Assembly (NCBI RefSeq): GCF_024497955.1
Contig: NZ_JANHKP010000003.1
Span: forward strand, 372,001 to 436,000
Source of the DNA: Streptomyces sp. C10-9-1
GTDB taxonomy: Bacteria > Actinomycetota > Actinomycetes > Streptomycetales > Streptomycetaceae
Direction of reading: 5' to 3'
DNA: 64,000 bases
Shown here: in pieces, positions 7,986-16,257 of the stretch
How the letters are laid out: each line of letters starts with the position of its first letter
Position numbering within the stretch: the stretch's first letter is position 1
Made by a program: the position numbers and the translations under genes
Notes under the pieces: generated by a model
Databases searched by the model: none
Seen by the model: only the letters and a program-made list of their open reading frames with translations
Told to the model about the DNA's origin: nothing

Positions 7986-10264
7986 CTCCCCTTGGGGGCG
8001 GAACTGGCGATCAGGTCGCGCCCCACGGAATGCGCCGCCGCCGTCTGGGTCGAGGCCGCGCCCTTGTACTCCTCGATCTGCTCAGGCGTGAGCCCGGCCC
8101 CTCTCGCAGCCGCCCCCACAGCGGCCACTGCGGCCTCCTTGACAGCCCGCTCGGACGCTGCGTAGCCGGACACGGACTCACGCCGGGACTCGGACGACGT
8201 GTCATGCTCCGCGCTCTTCACGGCAGACTCGCTGATGTCCTCCTTGACCCACTCCACCACGTCACCCCCCACGGGCAGCATCTCCACGTACTTGCCCCCC
8301 ACGGCGTCGATGATCCGGTTCGTCCACTTCGCATTGTCCGCGACGCCCTGGTTGTACTCCTCCGCCTCATGGGCCTTGGCGTCGTGCACGGCCTGAGCCC
8401 TCGCCTCGGACATGAGACCGGCGATCTCGCCCCCCGGGTGGACCGCGTTCCGCACGGCTTCACCCGTGTCGCCGTGGGCGTCGGGGTTGTGGAACACATC
8501 GGAGACCAGGGCCGTGGTGTAAGCCTGCTGGGCGTTCGTGATCGCACCGTAGGCCTGGGGGTCCTGGCCGACCGCACCGAGAAAGAAGGCCATGTCGGCC
8601 TTGTCGAACTCCGCCAGTTCACCGAGCGGTCTGGCCTGGTTCGCACCGTTCTCGGCTGCGGCCTGCAGGTCGGGCATGTACTCGGCCGCCATGTTGCCGA
8701 GGTTGCGGGAGAGACCGCTGAGCGGTCCCGCCGGGTCGCCGGGCTTCGCGGCGACGAGCTCGGGTTCCCCGCCGATCCTCGCGACGACCTTCTCCATCAC
8801 GCTGCTCATCGTGGCACTGTGCGAGACCGCGGGGGCGTCCTCGTCGCCCGGCACCCGTCCGGTGACCGCCGCCTCCAGGGCGTTGCCCATGGCCGTCTGC
8901 GCCGGGTACTCCCCTCCGAGGACGTCGGCGTCGTACCAGTCGTCCGCGGGCTTCTTGTCGAGCAGGTAGTCGACCACGCCGCGCGCGTCGTCGCCGGTGG
9001 AGGCCTTGTCCGCCAGGGTGACGATGCCGTCCTTGTCGGTGTCCTCGCGGAGCGGCTCGTCGAAGAAGGCGGCGGACGCCTCCGGGTTGTTGGCCATGGC
9101 CTGCATGAGTCCGGTCAGGGGATTGAAGCCCTTGCCTCCCGAGTCATCGAGATTGATGCGCATCTCCGGGTCCGGGGGCAGGTTCCGGGACCACACGTCC
9201 GGGTCCTTCCTGTCCAGGGCGACCATGTCCCGGCCGACCGAGACGAGGAAGTCCTTGTCGTAGGTCCCGTCCCTGAGCAGGGAACCCAGGGCCTGGTAGC
9301 CGTAGAACCTCGCGAAACCGGCGCCCGGCGCGTCGATCTGCCGGTGGCCCGCCTTCATGAGTTCAGTGGTCCACGATGCATCGAGGTGGTTCGGGGTCGA
9401 CTTCTGCGTGGCGAGGCCGAGAATGGCGCCCATGTCGCTCTGAATGTTGCGGACCATGCCCACCCGGTCCTGGCCAGCCGGCCCGAGAGACGTCGAGTCC
9501 AGCGACATCCTGGTGTACGCCTCAAGAGTGCCCTCGGCACCCAGCCTGCGGTAGAAGGCCGTGGAGAACTCCGGATCCTCCCGGTTGTCGTCCAGAAGGT
9601 CTTCCAGTTCCCTCAGGGCCTCCAGGTTACGGGCCGTGCCGCCCTCCCCGGTGACCTGTCGCATCAGGGCCGCCGCCCGGTCCACCTGCTCGGCGTCCAG
9701 ACTGCGGTACGTGGGAGCACTGAAGTCGTGGTCGTCCTTGACGTTCGCCAGGAGGGCGCGCTTCAGCGAGTCGTCAGCGTCCGAGCAGTCCTCGACGATT
9801 CGGTCGACCCTCCGCTGCCAGAAGGCCACGTCCTCTTCCTGCTTCGCCAAGGCCTGCGGGTAGTCCGGGTCGTGGCGCGCCGCCGTGTCCCGCGCCAGGT
9901 CGTGCCGGGGCCTGACCCTGCCCCTGGCATCGACGTGGACCCCGGCGGCCGGGCCCTCCTCGTCCCTGATGCGGACGAGGGCATCCCTGGCGGCCCGGAA
10001 CGACGTGTGCGCGTCCGCGAGTAGCAGCCTGATGCCCTCCGCCTGGGCCTGGGCGTCGCCGAACTCCTTGGCGGTCTTGGCGATGAAGGGCTTGGTGACG
10101 TCGGAGTTGGCGCCTTGCCACCGGGCCTTGTCGGACTTGGCCTTCATACCCTGGCGGGCGTCTTCGGCGAGCCTCTCCAACCTGGTCGCCATCTCCGACC
10201 AGTCGTCCACAGCCTCCTTCAATCGACCGACGGGAGCGTTCACGACGTCCTCGAATGTCAACAC
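7982..10264 (-). CDS. Large WXG-domain protein, putative type VII secretion substrate
   Basis: A 760-aa soluble protein. The first 100 residues look like a WXG100-type helical hairpin: FEDVVNAPVGRLKEAVDDWSEMATRL, then the turn motif ARWQGANSD (WXG at about residue 49), then a second helix. The long middle (about 190-560) contains DPEFSTAFYRRLGAEG and LGLATQKS-type segments recalled from large helical Streptomyces proteins of unknown function (DUF6571-like, not verified). The C-terminus is alanine-rich with no recognisable toxin motif. It follows a small WXG-like gene by 18 bp and overlaps the lipoprotein gene by 4 nt. No ESX core component (EccC, EccD) is present, so secretion is inferred only from the N-terminus. 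Confidence 0.75.
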   Translation of the reverse strand: MLTFEDVVNAPVGRLKEAVDDWSEMATRLERLAEDARQGMKAKSDKARWQGANSDVTKPFIAKTAKEFGDAQAQAEGIRLLLADAHTSFRAARDALVRIRDEEGPAAGVHVDARGRVRPRHDLARDTAARHDPDYPQALAKQEEDVAFWQRRVDRIVEDCSDADDSLKRALLANVKDDHDFSAPTYRSLDAEQVDRAAALMRQVTGEGGTARNLEALRELEDLLDDNREDPEFSTAFYRRLGAEGTLEAYTRMSLDSTSLGPAGQDRVGMVRNIQSDMGAILGLATQKSTPNHLDASWTTELMKAGHRQIDAPGAGFARFYGYQALGSLLRDGTYDKDFLVSVGRDMVALDRKDPDVWSRNLPPDPEMRINLDDSGGKGFNPLTGLMQAMANNPEASAAFFDEPLREDTDKDGIVTLADKASTGDDARGVVDYLLDKKPADDWYDADVLGGEYPAQTAMGNALEAAVTGRVPGDEDAPAVSHSATMSSVMEKVVARIGGEPELVAAKPGDPAGPLSGLSRNLGNMAAEYMPDLQAAAENGANQARPLGELAEFDKADMAFFLGAVGQDPQAYGAITNAQQAYTTALVSDVFHNPDAHGDTGEAVRNAVHPGGEIAGLMSEARAQAVHDAKAHEAEEYNQGVADNAKWTNRIIDAVGGKYVEMLPVGGDVVEWVKEDISESAVKSAEHDTSSESRRESVSGYAASERAVKEAAVAAVGAAARGAGLTPEQIEEYKGAASTQTAAAHSVGRDLIASSAPKGS

Positions 10265-10282
10265 GGCACTACCCTCCGCTCC

Positions 10283-10708
10283 CTAGGTGAAGTATCCGTC
10301 GATCTTGGAGACGGAGAGCAGGCTGCCGCCGATATCCGCATCGTCGTTGGCATGGGCGGAGGTGCTGTAGTCGAGGTGGTCGGAGATGCGGGCGCACGCG
10401 TCCAGCAGGGTGCGCACCTGGCTGTTCCACCGGTTGTGCACCGACATCAGTTGGGCTCCGCTGGTGAAGTTGGCGTGAGTCAGGGCGTTCGCCGCGGTGA
10501 AGGTGGCAGGGCGGGCATGGTGACCGTCCTTGGAGAGCCGGCCGTGGAGCAGGAACGCCTCATGCCCGACGGCTCCGAGGTCGTCTCTGTTCACCACCAA
10601 GTCGGCGGCCGAGGCACCTGGGCCTCCGTCCAGGCGGTTGAGCTGCATCCGCGCTGACTGCCGCTCAGCGGCATCGGACTTCATCTGTTCCCACTCGTCC
10701 CAGGCCAT
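10283..10708 (-). CDS. Small WXG100-like partner protein
   Basis: A 141-aa, mostly helical protein starting MAWDEWEQMKSDAAERQS. It matches a widespread Streptomyces family found directly upstream of large WXG-domain proteins; the second half (GAQLMSVHNRWNSQVRTLLDAC and KIDGYF end) is characteristic. There is no signal peptide. The ATG at 10706-10708 is preceded by GGGGAGA, a good ribosome site; an in-frame extension upstream is Arg/Gly-rich and unlikely. It is probably a secretion partner or chaperone of the 760-aa protein, by context only. Confidence 0.75.
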   Translation of the reverse strand: MAWDEWEQMKSDAAERQSARMQLNRLDGGPGASAADLVVNRDDLGAVGHEAFLLHGRLSKDGHHARPATFTAANALTHANFTSGAQLMSVHNRWNSQVRTLLDACARISDHLDYSTSAHANDDADIGGSLLSVSKIDGYFT

Positions 10709-11195
10709 CGTCTCCCCGTTCGGCCGGTTCTGATCACGTGGTGCGGGGTCCTCGGCACCACAAGGGACAGCAAGGGATTGCCCGGAGGGACGGCCGCGCC
10801 CCAGGAAACCCCCGTTCAACCGTGACTGGCCGGGCATTCTAGCGAACAGGGATCACGCCCTGTGCTGCCCGCCGACATCCGCGGGCCTGCCCGTGCCCCT
10901 CCGCGGGCGAGCCGGGAGCGGAGCACGGTGCGGGTGGCACCGACGGCCGCCCGTCGGTACGACCGGGACGTCGCAGGCGCGGCGCCCCCGGGAGTGAACA
11001 CCCCCCATGCGGGAAGGATCGCACTGTTGATCGACACACAGCGCCATACCCTTCTACAAGGTTGTAGATTCTCCACGACGTCACCGCCCTTCGACGACAG
11101 GCCGCCGTATGAGGGGCACGCTGCCTGGCACACGCTTCACCGGAACCAGGCCGCACGGCAGTCGCAGTCGCCGCACAGAGAGAGCAGCACATCGC
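10709..11195. other. Divergent intergenic region
   Basis: About 490 bp between the minus-strand WXG cassette and the plus-strand GlsB-type gene. It must carry both promoters. AT-richer spots such as GTTGTAGATT (about 11061-11070) are the only promoter-like hints. No gene is supported. Confidence 0.4.
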
Positions 11196-11462
11196 ATGAG
11201 CATCATCAGTTGGATCGTCCTCGGTCTCCTCTCAGGAGCGATAGCGAAGTTCCTGCTACCCGGACGCGACCCGGGAGGCCTGATCGGTACGACTGTGATC
11301 GGCGTCGCCGGGGCGTTCACCGGCGGATGGCTGTCGGCGAAGCTCCTGGACCGGCCCATCCAGAACGAGTTCTTCGACCTCGCCACCTGGGGAGCGGCCA
11401 TCGGTGGATCCCTGGTGCTTCTGGTCGCCTACCGGCTCCTGTTCGGAAACTCGCGAGACTGA
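11196..11462 (+). CDS. GlsB/YeaQ/YmgE family stress membrane protein
   Basis: An 88-aa, three-helix membrane protein (about residues 3-20, 28-49, 64-84). MSIISWIVLGLLSGAIAKFLLPGRDPGG and the second glycine-rich helix (IGTTVIGVAGAFTGGWL) are the family hallmarks. Members are transglycosylase-associated or general stress proteins of unknown biochemistry. It sits at the edge of the Asp23/Gls24 block, and GlsB was named for its link to Gls24 in enterococci, so the neighbourhood is consistent. Confidence 0.9.
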   Translation: MSIISWIVLGLLSGAIAKFLLPGRDPGGLIGTTVIGVAGAFTGGWLSAKLLDRPIQNEFFDLATWGAAIGGSLVLLVAYRLLFGNSRD

Positions 11463-11840
11463 GAACACGCACGAGCCGTACGCCCGGGCGGTGAAGCAGC
11501 GCCACGCCCGGGCGGTCGATCCCACACCCCGCACCGGCCCGCCCCAGCGGGCAGGCCGCGCTTCACTCCATGCCGCTCGTTCGGCGCTCCTCCAGGGTGC
11601 CCCCTGCGCCGGGACCTGTGCCGTGCCGCACGGTCGCCCCGGGTGTCCACGGGGTGGCTGCGCCGGCCAACGGCACACGGCTCCGCTCCCGGCCTCCGTC
11701 AGGTCAGCCGCTCCGGCGGAAGCCTTGAGCCCCGGTGGTGGAGGATCCCACCCCTGCCCACAAGGCCACAGTTCGTGCGGCATACGGGGGATTTCCCCGG
11801 ACCACGATCACATCGCCCAAGGTCGGGTTGTCATACGGTC
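11463..11840. other. Gene-free gap before HTH gene
   Basis: 378 bp with only low-quality overlapping frames. It presumably holds the promoter of the HTH gene at 11841. Confidence 0.4.
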
Positions 11841-12446
11841 ATGACGATCAAGCCGCTGCCTCAGCCGCACCCCATGCCCTCCCATCCTCGCCGTAGGGAT
11901 GTTCGGGCTCCCTTGCCCAGTCCGCGGGACAGGGCGCACCTCCGTCGAGCCTGGCACCTGACAGAAGGCCACGTGGCCGACGCGTTCGGAGTGACCGTGG
12001 CCACAGTGCGCTCATGGGAGGCCGGACGCACCTCCCCCACAGGCCTGCGGCGGGCTGCGTACTCCGCATTCCTGAGCGGTCTTGCCCAAGGGCTGATGCC
12101 GGAACGCGAGGCGTCAGAGGCGGAAGCCGCCACACGGACCCAGGCCCCTCAGGCTCCTCGTCGTCCCACGAAGCATCGGGCTTCTCTCGGTGGGAGGAAG
12201 GAACGCCGCCCGGAAGTGCCCAGTGGCCCGCCTCTGGCGCGGAAGCCCTCATCACGCACCGTTTCCGCAACCGGGACAGCGGTGCTGCACGGTCACATCG
12301 CCATGCCGAAGGCTATCCGGCCGGGGTGCAGGCCCGATCCCATCTCGCCCGCACGACGACGACGGCTGCGTTCAGCGGCTGTCGCAGCGGCCGTCTGGAC
12401 GGCCTGCCTGCACCTCTTGATCACCTCTCCACCTCCACTTCTCTGA
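11841..12446 (+). CDS. Helix-turn-helix protein with C-terminal membrane segment
   Basis: A 201-aa protein. Residues about 25-75 form an XRE/Cro-like helix-turn-helix (LTEGHVADAFGVTVATVRSWEAGRTSPTG). A disordered Pro/Arg/Ala-rich linker follows, and the C-terminus has one hydrophobic stretch (AAVAAAVWTACLHLLI) that could anchor it in the membrane. The ATG at 11841 was chosen because earlier in-frame codons give low-complexity sequence. It converges on the Asp23-like/sigma operon with only 31 bp between ends. Similar HTH genes next to Asp23 clusters occur in Streptomyces; the target is unknown. Confidence 0.75.
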   Translation: MTIKPLPQPHPMPSHPRRRDVRAPLPSPRDRAHLRRAWHLTEGHVADAFGVTVATVRSWEAGRTSPTGLRRAAYSAFLSGLAQGLMPEREASEAEAATRTQAPQAPRRPTKHRASLGGRKERRPEVPSGPPLARKPSSRTVSATGTAVLHGHIAMPKAIRPGCRPDPISPARRRRLRSAAVAAAVWTACLHLLITSPPPLL

Positions 12447-12477
12447 CACCGCGGATCCGCAGCCTCCCCGTTGGGGC

Positions 12478-12819
12478 TCAGAGCCACCCGGTGACCGTCA
12501 CTCTGACCCGCACCGTCCTGCCTCCGTCCTCGGGGAGCAGCGAGGCAACGCACTCCCGGACGGCTCGACGGGTCGCGCGAGCGACATCGGCGGGACGGCT
12601 GTGCCGGAGAACGACAATGCGGACGTCGACCCTCATGGGCTCGGCACCATGGGGCTCGTGCACCCCCACCCCGGACGGCAGCGCAGGGTCCGCCGTCCGG
12701 GGCGAGGAGGGTCGAAGCAGAGCGGTGAGGCCCGGCTTGAGGAATGCGACACCCGGCACGTCCTCGACGGATCGGGCGATCTCCCGCGCCAGCAGGCTGC
12801 GGGCAGGGTCCCGGGTCAT
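12478..12819 (-). CDS. Short Asp23/Gls24-like protein
   Basis: A 113-aa protein. An N-terminal helix (LLAREIARSVEDVPGVAFLKPG) is followed by a beta segment MRVDVRIVVLR, a helix DVARATRRAVRECVAS and a last strand VRVRVTVTGWL, the usual Asp23/Gls24 layout in a short form without membrane anchor. Its start overlaps the stop of the zinc-motif Asp23 protein by 4 nt (12816-12819), so it is the third coupled gene of the sigma operon. Probable envelope-stress role by family and context. Confidence 0.75.
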   Translation of the reverse strand: MTRDPARSLLAREIARSVEDVPGVAFLKPGLTALLRPSSPRTADPALPSGVGVHEPHGAEPMRVDVRIVVLRHSRPADVARATRRAVRECVASLLPEDGGRTVRVRVTVTGWL

Positions 12820-13433
12820 CGGCTTCGCCCCTCCCGGCTTCCGTCCGGATCGACCACCAGGTCAGTGATCCGTACGTCTACCGCCGCTATGACCAGACCG
12901 AGCTGATCGTCCGCCGCGGCCCGCACCTCACGGCGCACGTCATCGGCAATACCCGGAAGATGCGCATCCACCGGGGCATGGATGTCCAGGCGCACGTCCA
13001 CCGGACCGGTGTCGAAGGAGAGGCTGGGCGCGAAGCGGCACGAGCCTGCCCGTACGCCGGGGACGCCTTCGGCCGCCGCACGCAGTGCCCGCGCCGCCAC
13101 CGCCTCCATGATCCACAAGTCCTCCCCGGCTTCACCGAGCGGCAGGGGCCGACCGGGCCGCAGTTCTAGGCGCACCACGTCCATGATCCGCTGAGTGAGC
13201 GGTGTCATGTCGTCAGCCGCGGGGTCCAGGGGGCTGTCGCGGAGGCCGCGAACTGCCGACTGCAGCTGTTCGAGGCCGCGCACGGACTCACGGCAGTGGG
13301 GGCAGTCCCGCAGGTGCGCATCGCTCCGGCCGTGCTCCCAGGCATCCCACACGTCGAAGACGAGACGCCCACATGCCAGCTGCTCGTCCTCCCCGTCACG
13401 GCCATGGTCGGGTGAAGTAGTACGCGTGGTCAT
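12816..13433 (-). CDS. Zinc-motif (anti-sigma-like) protein fused to Asp23-like domain
   Basis: A 205-aa protein in two parts. Residues about 17-60 contain LACGRLVFDVWDAWEHG and then HLRDCPHC, i.e. a Cys followed by HxxxCxxC as in zinc-binding anti-sigma (zf-HC2) domains. Residues about 95-195 are Asp23/Gls24-like (MEAVAARALRAAAEGVPGVRAG, VDVRLDIHAPVDAHLPGIADDVRREV, VDVRITDLVV). The ATG at 13431-13433 overlaps the sigma-factor stop by 4 nt. Order and zinc motif suggest it binds the ECF sigma factor; the Asp23 part could sense envelope state through AmaP or Asp23 partners. That role is inferred. Confidence 0.75.
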   Translation of the reverse strand: MTTRTTSPDHGRDGEDEQLACGRLVFDVWDAWEHGRSDAHLRDCPHCRESVRGLEQLQSAVRGLRDSPLDPAADDMTPLTQRIMDVVRLELRPGRPLPLGEAGEDLWIMEAVAARALRAAAEGVPGVRAGSCRFAPSLSFDTGPVDVRLDIHAPVDAHLPGIADDVRREVRAAADDQLGLVIAAVDVRITDLVVDPDGSREGRSR

Positions 13434-14014
13434 CGCCAGGCCCCCATCGCTTGTGTCAGGCTGCGGCGTGCACGGAATACGCGAGCCCGGACAGCCTCCT
13501 GACTGATGCCGACCGCTTCCGCGATGAACTCGTAGGGTCGTCCGTCCAACTCTCGCAGCACCCAGCATGCCCGCTGCTCCGCCGAGAGCACTTCGAGCGC
13601 GTCCCGGAGTTCCCGCACTGCATCTCGGGCCTCGGTGATCCGCGCCGGAGACGACACGTGCTCCGCTGCCGGTACGTCACCCGCCGACTCCAGTGGTGCC
13701 GTCGGTCGACGGCTGCGCAGGACGTTGAGACAACGGTTGGTGACGATGCGATATATCCACGTCGTGAAGGTGGAGTTGCCGTGGAACTCGGGAAGCCGCC
13801 GCCACGCGCTGAGGAAGGCGTCCTGCACGGCGTCCTCAGCCTCGGACCTGGTACCCAGCAGGCGCGTGGCGACACGGATCAGCGCTGGTGCGTGCCGCTG
13901 GACGAGCACGGCGAAGGCATCCTCGTCGCCCTCCGCCGCCCGGACGACCAGCAGGTGCTCGTCGGTGTCGCCGCAGGCATCGGGTGATGCGGTGTCTGTG
14001 CGGGCCCCCGCCAC
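13430..14014 (-). CDS. ECF RNA polymerase sigma factor
   Basis: A 194-aa ECF sigma factor. Region 2 spans about residues 30-95 (LVQRHAPALIRVATRLLG, AEDAVQDAFLSAWRRL, FTTWIYRIVTNRCLNVLRSR). Region 4 spans about 130-190 (LEVLSAEQRACWVLRELDG, PYEFIAEAVGISQEAVRARVFRARRSL). It recruits RNA polymerase to stress promoters. GTG at 14012-14014 was chosen: GAGGAG lies 8 bases upstream and the start MAGARTDTASPD is reasonable. It is the first gene of a coupled three-gene operon with its presumed anti-sigma partner and faces away from the asp23-amaP operon, which it may control. Confidence 0.9.
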   Translation of the reverse strand: MAGARTDTASPDACGDTDEHLLVVRAAEGDEDAFAVLVQRHAPALIRVATRLLGTRSEAEDAVQDAFLSAWRRLPEFHGNSTFTTWIYRIVTNRCLNVLRSRRPTAPLESAGDVPAAEHVSSPARITEARDAVRELRDALEVLSAEQRACWVLRELDGRPYEFIAEAVGISQEAVRARVFRARRSLTQAMGAWR

Positions 14015-14545
14015 TGGCCGCTCCTCTCGTCCGGTCTCTGAAGGTAGGACACGGCTCCCCGGTGCCGTGTTATGCACGACTTCCCGGCGGGGGCTTCGGT
14101 CGGATGCCCGCCGAGTCCGCCCGTGACCGCGACGCCTCGGGGACACCGAGCCGACGCACAGGCACCGGTACCGGTCGGGGCCGCGCACGTACACAGCCGG
14201 AGCCGGAGGGGCACCCGACGGCCACTGCCAGGGAGACGCCCCTACCGCTCTCCGGGCTGCCGACCGCCGTGCCCGCAGGGTCCGGACCACGCCTGCCTGG
14301 GAGGAAGGACGTTGCCGCCAAGGGGATCCGGGCGGGGCTCTGACGCAGCGCGGGATGCCGCAACTGCGTGCCGGCCGACCGCCCCCGGGGACTCGTCACG
14401 GCGCCGTGGCGCCCCGCCCTTGGCCTGCCGCGACGACCGACGGCCCGTCAGGCCCGAAAGTCGCGCGGACTCGCGCGTCACACGTGTCCGGCCGGTGTGT
14501 CTGACGAAGTGAGAGCCAATCCCCTCCGTGAGAAAGGGCTGTGCC
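14015..14545. promoter_or_regulatory. Divergent promoter region of sigma and asp23 operons
   Basis: About 530 bp between two divergent stress operons with no gene. It must hold both promoters, and if the ECF factor is autoregulated its -35 element (often AAC-containing) should lie on both sides. I could not assign sites by eye. Confidence 0.45.
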
Positions 14546-15049
14546 ATGACCACGCAGACCACCACCGTCGAGAAGGACCTTTCCGCTCGGCAGAGCGCAA
14601 AGGCAGCACACACGACCACCGCTCTATCAAGCGGTGTCACCGGCGTGGATCAGCCGGCCGCGAACCGTGGGAGGACTTCGATCGCGGACGTGGTGGTGGT
14701 GAAGGTGGCCGGGATCGCCGCACGTGAGATCCCCGGAGTCCATGACATGGGAGGCGGCTTGTCGCGCACGATCGGCGCCGTGCGCGATCGTGTTCCGGGC
14801 GGCAGGCCGAACGTGGGACGGGGCGTGAAGGTCGAGGTCGGAGAGCGCCAGACCGCGATCGACCTCGACCTCGTCGTGGAGTACGGGGTCACCATCACCG
14901 ATGTCGCTCACGACGTGCGCGAAAACGTGATCTCCGCTGTGGAGCGCATCACCGGGCTGGAGGTGGTGGAGGTGAACATCTCCGTCAACGATGTCCACCT
15001 CCCGGAGGACGACGGGGACCACTCCGTCGCGGACTCCCGTGTGGAGTGA
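14546..15049 (+). CDS. Asp23/Gls24 family envelope stress protein
   Basis: A 167-aa canonical Asp23/Gls24 protein. A Thr/Ser-rich tail (1-45) leads into IADVVVVKVAGIAAREIPGV (about 47-66), GGRPNVGRGVKVEVGE, AIDLDLVVEYGVTITDVAHDVRENV and ERITGLEVVEVNISVNDVHL (about 132-151). In staphylococci, Asp23 is cytoplasmic and held at the membrane by AmaP. ATG at 14546 follows AAAGGG. It heads an operon with a small membrane protein, a DUF6286-like protein and an AmaP-like protein, so the partner set is complete. Confidence 0.92.
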   Translation: MTTQTTTVEKDLSARQSAKAAHTTTALSSGVTGVDQPAANRGRTSIADVVVVKVAGIAAREIPGVHDMGGGLSRTIGAVRDRVPGGRPNVGRGVKVEVGERQTAIDLDLVVEYGVTITDVAHDVRENVISAVERITGLEVVEVNISVNDVHLPEDDGDHSVADSRVE

Positions 15050-15088
15050 CCCCACCGGAGCGGCCCCGACCAGGACTGGAGCAGACTT

Positions 15089-15274
15089 GTGAAGGCGTCG
15101 GGTCTCGGTATGGCTGCCGGCATGGCTCTGGGGTTCGCCGGCTTTTTCGGTGGCTTCGTCGCTCTCCTCTTGGTGGCGGCCCTGGGGGCGACCGGTTGGG
15201 CCGTCGGTCACTGGCTCAACGACGGTGGGCGGATCAGTGATCTGAGAGACGCGTACGAGCGAGGGCGTCAATGA
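15089..15274 (+). CDS. Small membrane protein of the Asp23 operon (DUF2273-like)
   Basis: A 61-aa protein with a GTG start at 15089. Two hydrophobic stretches (GMALGFAGFFGGFVALLLVAAL and LGATGWAVGHWL) are followed by an amphipathic tail ISDLRDAYERGR. Size and position (after asp23, before amaP-type genes) match the DUF2273 small integral proteins of Asp23 operons. A GGAG lies about 10 bases upstream of the start, and its stop overlaps the next start by 4 nt. Confidence 0.8.
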   Translation: MKASGLGMAAGMALGFAGFFGGFVALLLVAALGATGWAVGHWLNDGGRISDLRDAYERGRQ

Positions 15275-16221
15275 GCAGCCCCGCAGAACGCGGCACAACC
15301 ACGGTCTCTGACACGGCCATCCGTCGGATCACCGAGCGGGCGGCAGTGGAGGCACTGTCCCTCACCGCCTCCGGTACCGCAAAGCGCTCCGCGGCCGCGC
15401 ACGTTGGCCGCTCCGGACACTCCATCCGCGTCTCGTTGCGCTACCCCGTTCCTCTGTCGGATGCCGTGCGGCGCGTTCAGGAGCACGTGCTTGCGCGCAC
15501 TCGGGAACTGACCGGCCACGAGATAGGCCGCCCGCACATCACCGTCAGCACCCTCTCACCGAGTCCTGCTGTCGGCCTGCTTCCGGAGCAGGTCGGGGGA
15601 GGCGGACCAGTGGCGAAAGCGGCCTTCGGCAGTGGAACGCCGCTGCGCTGGTGGTCGCAGCGGCGGCTGCCTTCGGCGCTCCTGGCCATGTCGGCCGCCC
15701 TCGCAGCAGGGCTCTTGGTGCTGCATGTCTTCGGGGTGCCGATCGGAGGATCCGCCGGGAGCCAGGGAAGAAGATGGGCGCTGTCGCGGCTCGGGGGCCC
15801 AGCAGTGACGGCCGTGGCCGGAGCGGTCGCCGCGCTGGGGCTTTCGATGATCACTCTGGCCCTGGCTCCGGGCCTTCGGCGCCTCCACACCCTCACGTCG
15901 ACGGCTCGCCTGCAGGCAGCCGTCGATCGGCGAGCACTGGAGGCACTCGTACAGGACGCCGTGCAACGCGTGCCCGGGGTGAGCGCGGTGCGGGTGCGTC
16001 TGCGGAGACGGCGGATGACGGTACGGGCGGAGCTCGTCTTCGGTAGCCGTGCAGCCGCACTGGACACGGCGCGACGGCAGACCGTCACGGCTCTGGCAGG
16101 GTGCCGACTGCACCGAACGCCGCGCTTGTCGCTCAGTGCCCGCCTCTCACCTGACTGGGTTCCGGAACCAGCGGCGGTGAGCGCCCGTGAGCGGCAGGTC
16201 GTCGATCCCCTCCGTACCTGA
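15271..16221 (+). CDS. Asp23-like N-domain plus DUF6286-type membrane protein
   Basis: A 316-aa protein. Residues about 12-95 resemble Asp23 (TAIRRITERAAVEALSL, HSIRVSLRYPVPLSDAVRRVQEHVL, GRPHITVSTL). Two hydrophobic helices follow (about 131-152, SALLAMSAALAAGLLVLHVFGV, and about 175-200, TAVAGAVAALGLSMITLAL), then a C-terminal soluble DUF6286-like domain (about 215-300, DRRALEALVQDAVQRVPGVSAVRVRLRRRRMTV). It overlaps the upstream small gene by 4 nt. Likely a membrane scaffold for Asp23-type proteins; no enzymatic motif is visible. Confidence 0.82.
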   Translation: MSSPAERGTTTVSDTAIRRITERAAVEALSLTASGTAKRSAAAHVGRSGHSIRVSLRYPVPLSDAVRRVQEHVLARTRELTGHEIGRPHITVSTLSPSPAVGLLPEQVGGGGPVAKAAFGSGTPLRWWSQRRLPSALLAMSAALAAGLLVLHVFGVPIGGSAGSQGRRWALSRLGGPAVTAVAGAVAALGLSMITLALAPGLRRLHTLTSTARLQAAVDRRALEALVQDAVQRVPGVSAVRVRLRRRRMTVRAELVFGSRAAALDTARRQTVTALAGCRLHRTPRLSLSARLSPDWVPEPAAVSARERQVVDPLRT

Positions 16222-16257
16222 TCCGAGAGACACGGCCCGTAAGGAGGGCGCCCCCTG

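Noticed and set aside
6721..10837. Integrated element bounded by tRNA attachment sites
   Set aside because: No integrase and no second copy of the tRNA 3' end were found; at most a decayed accessory insertion.
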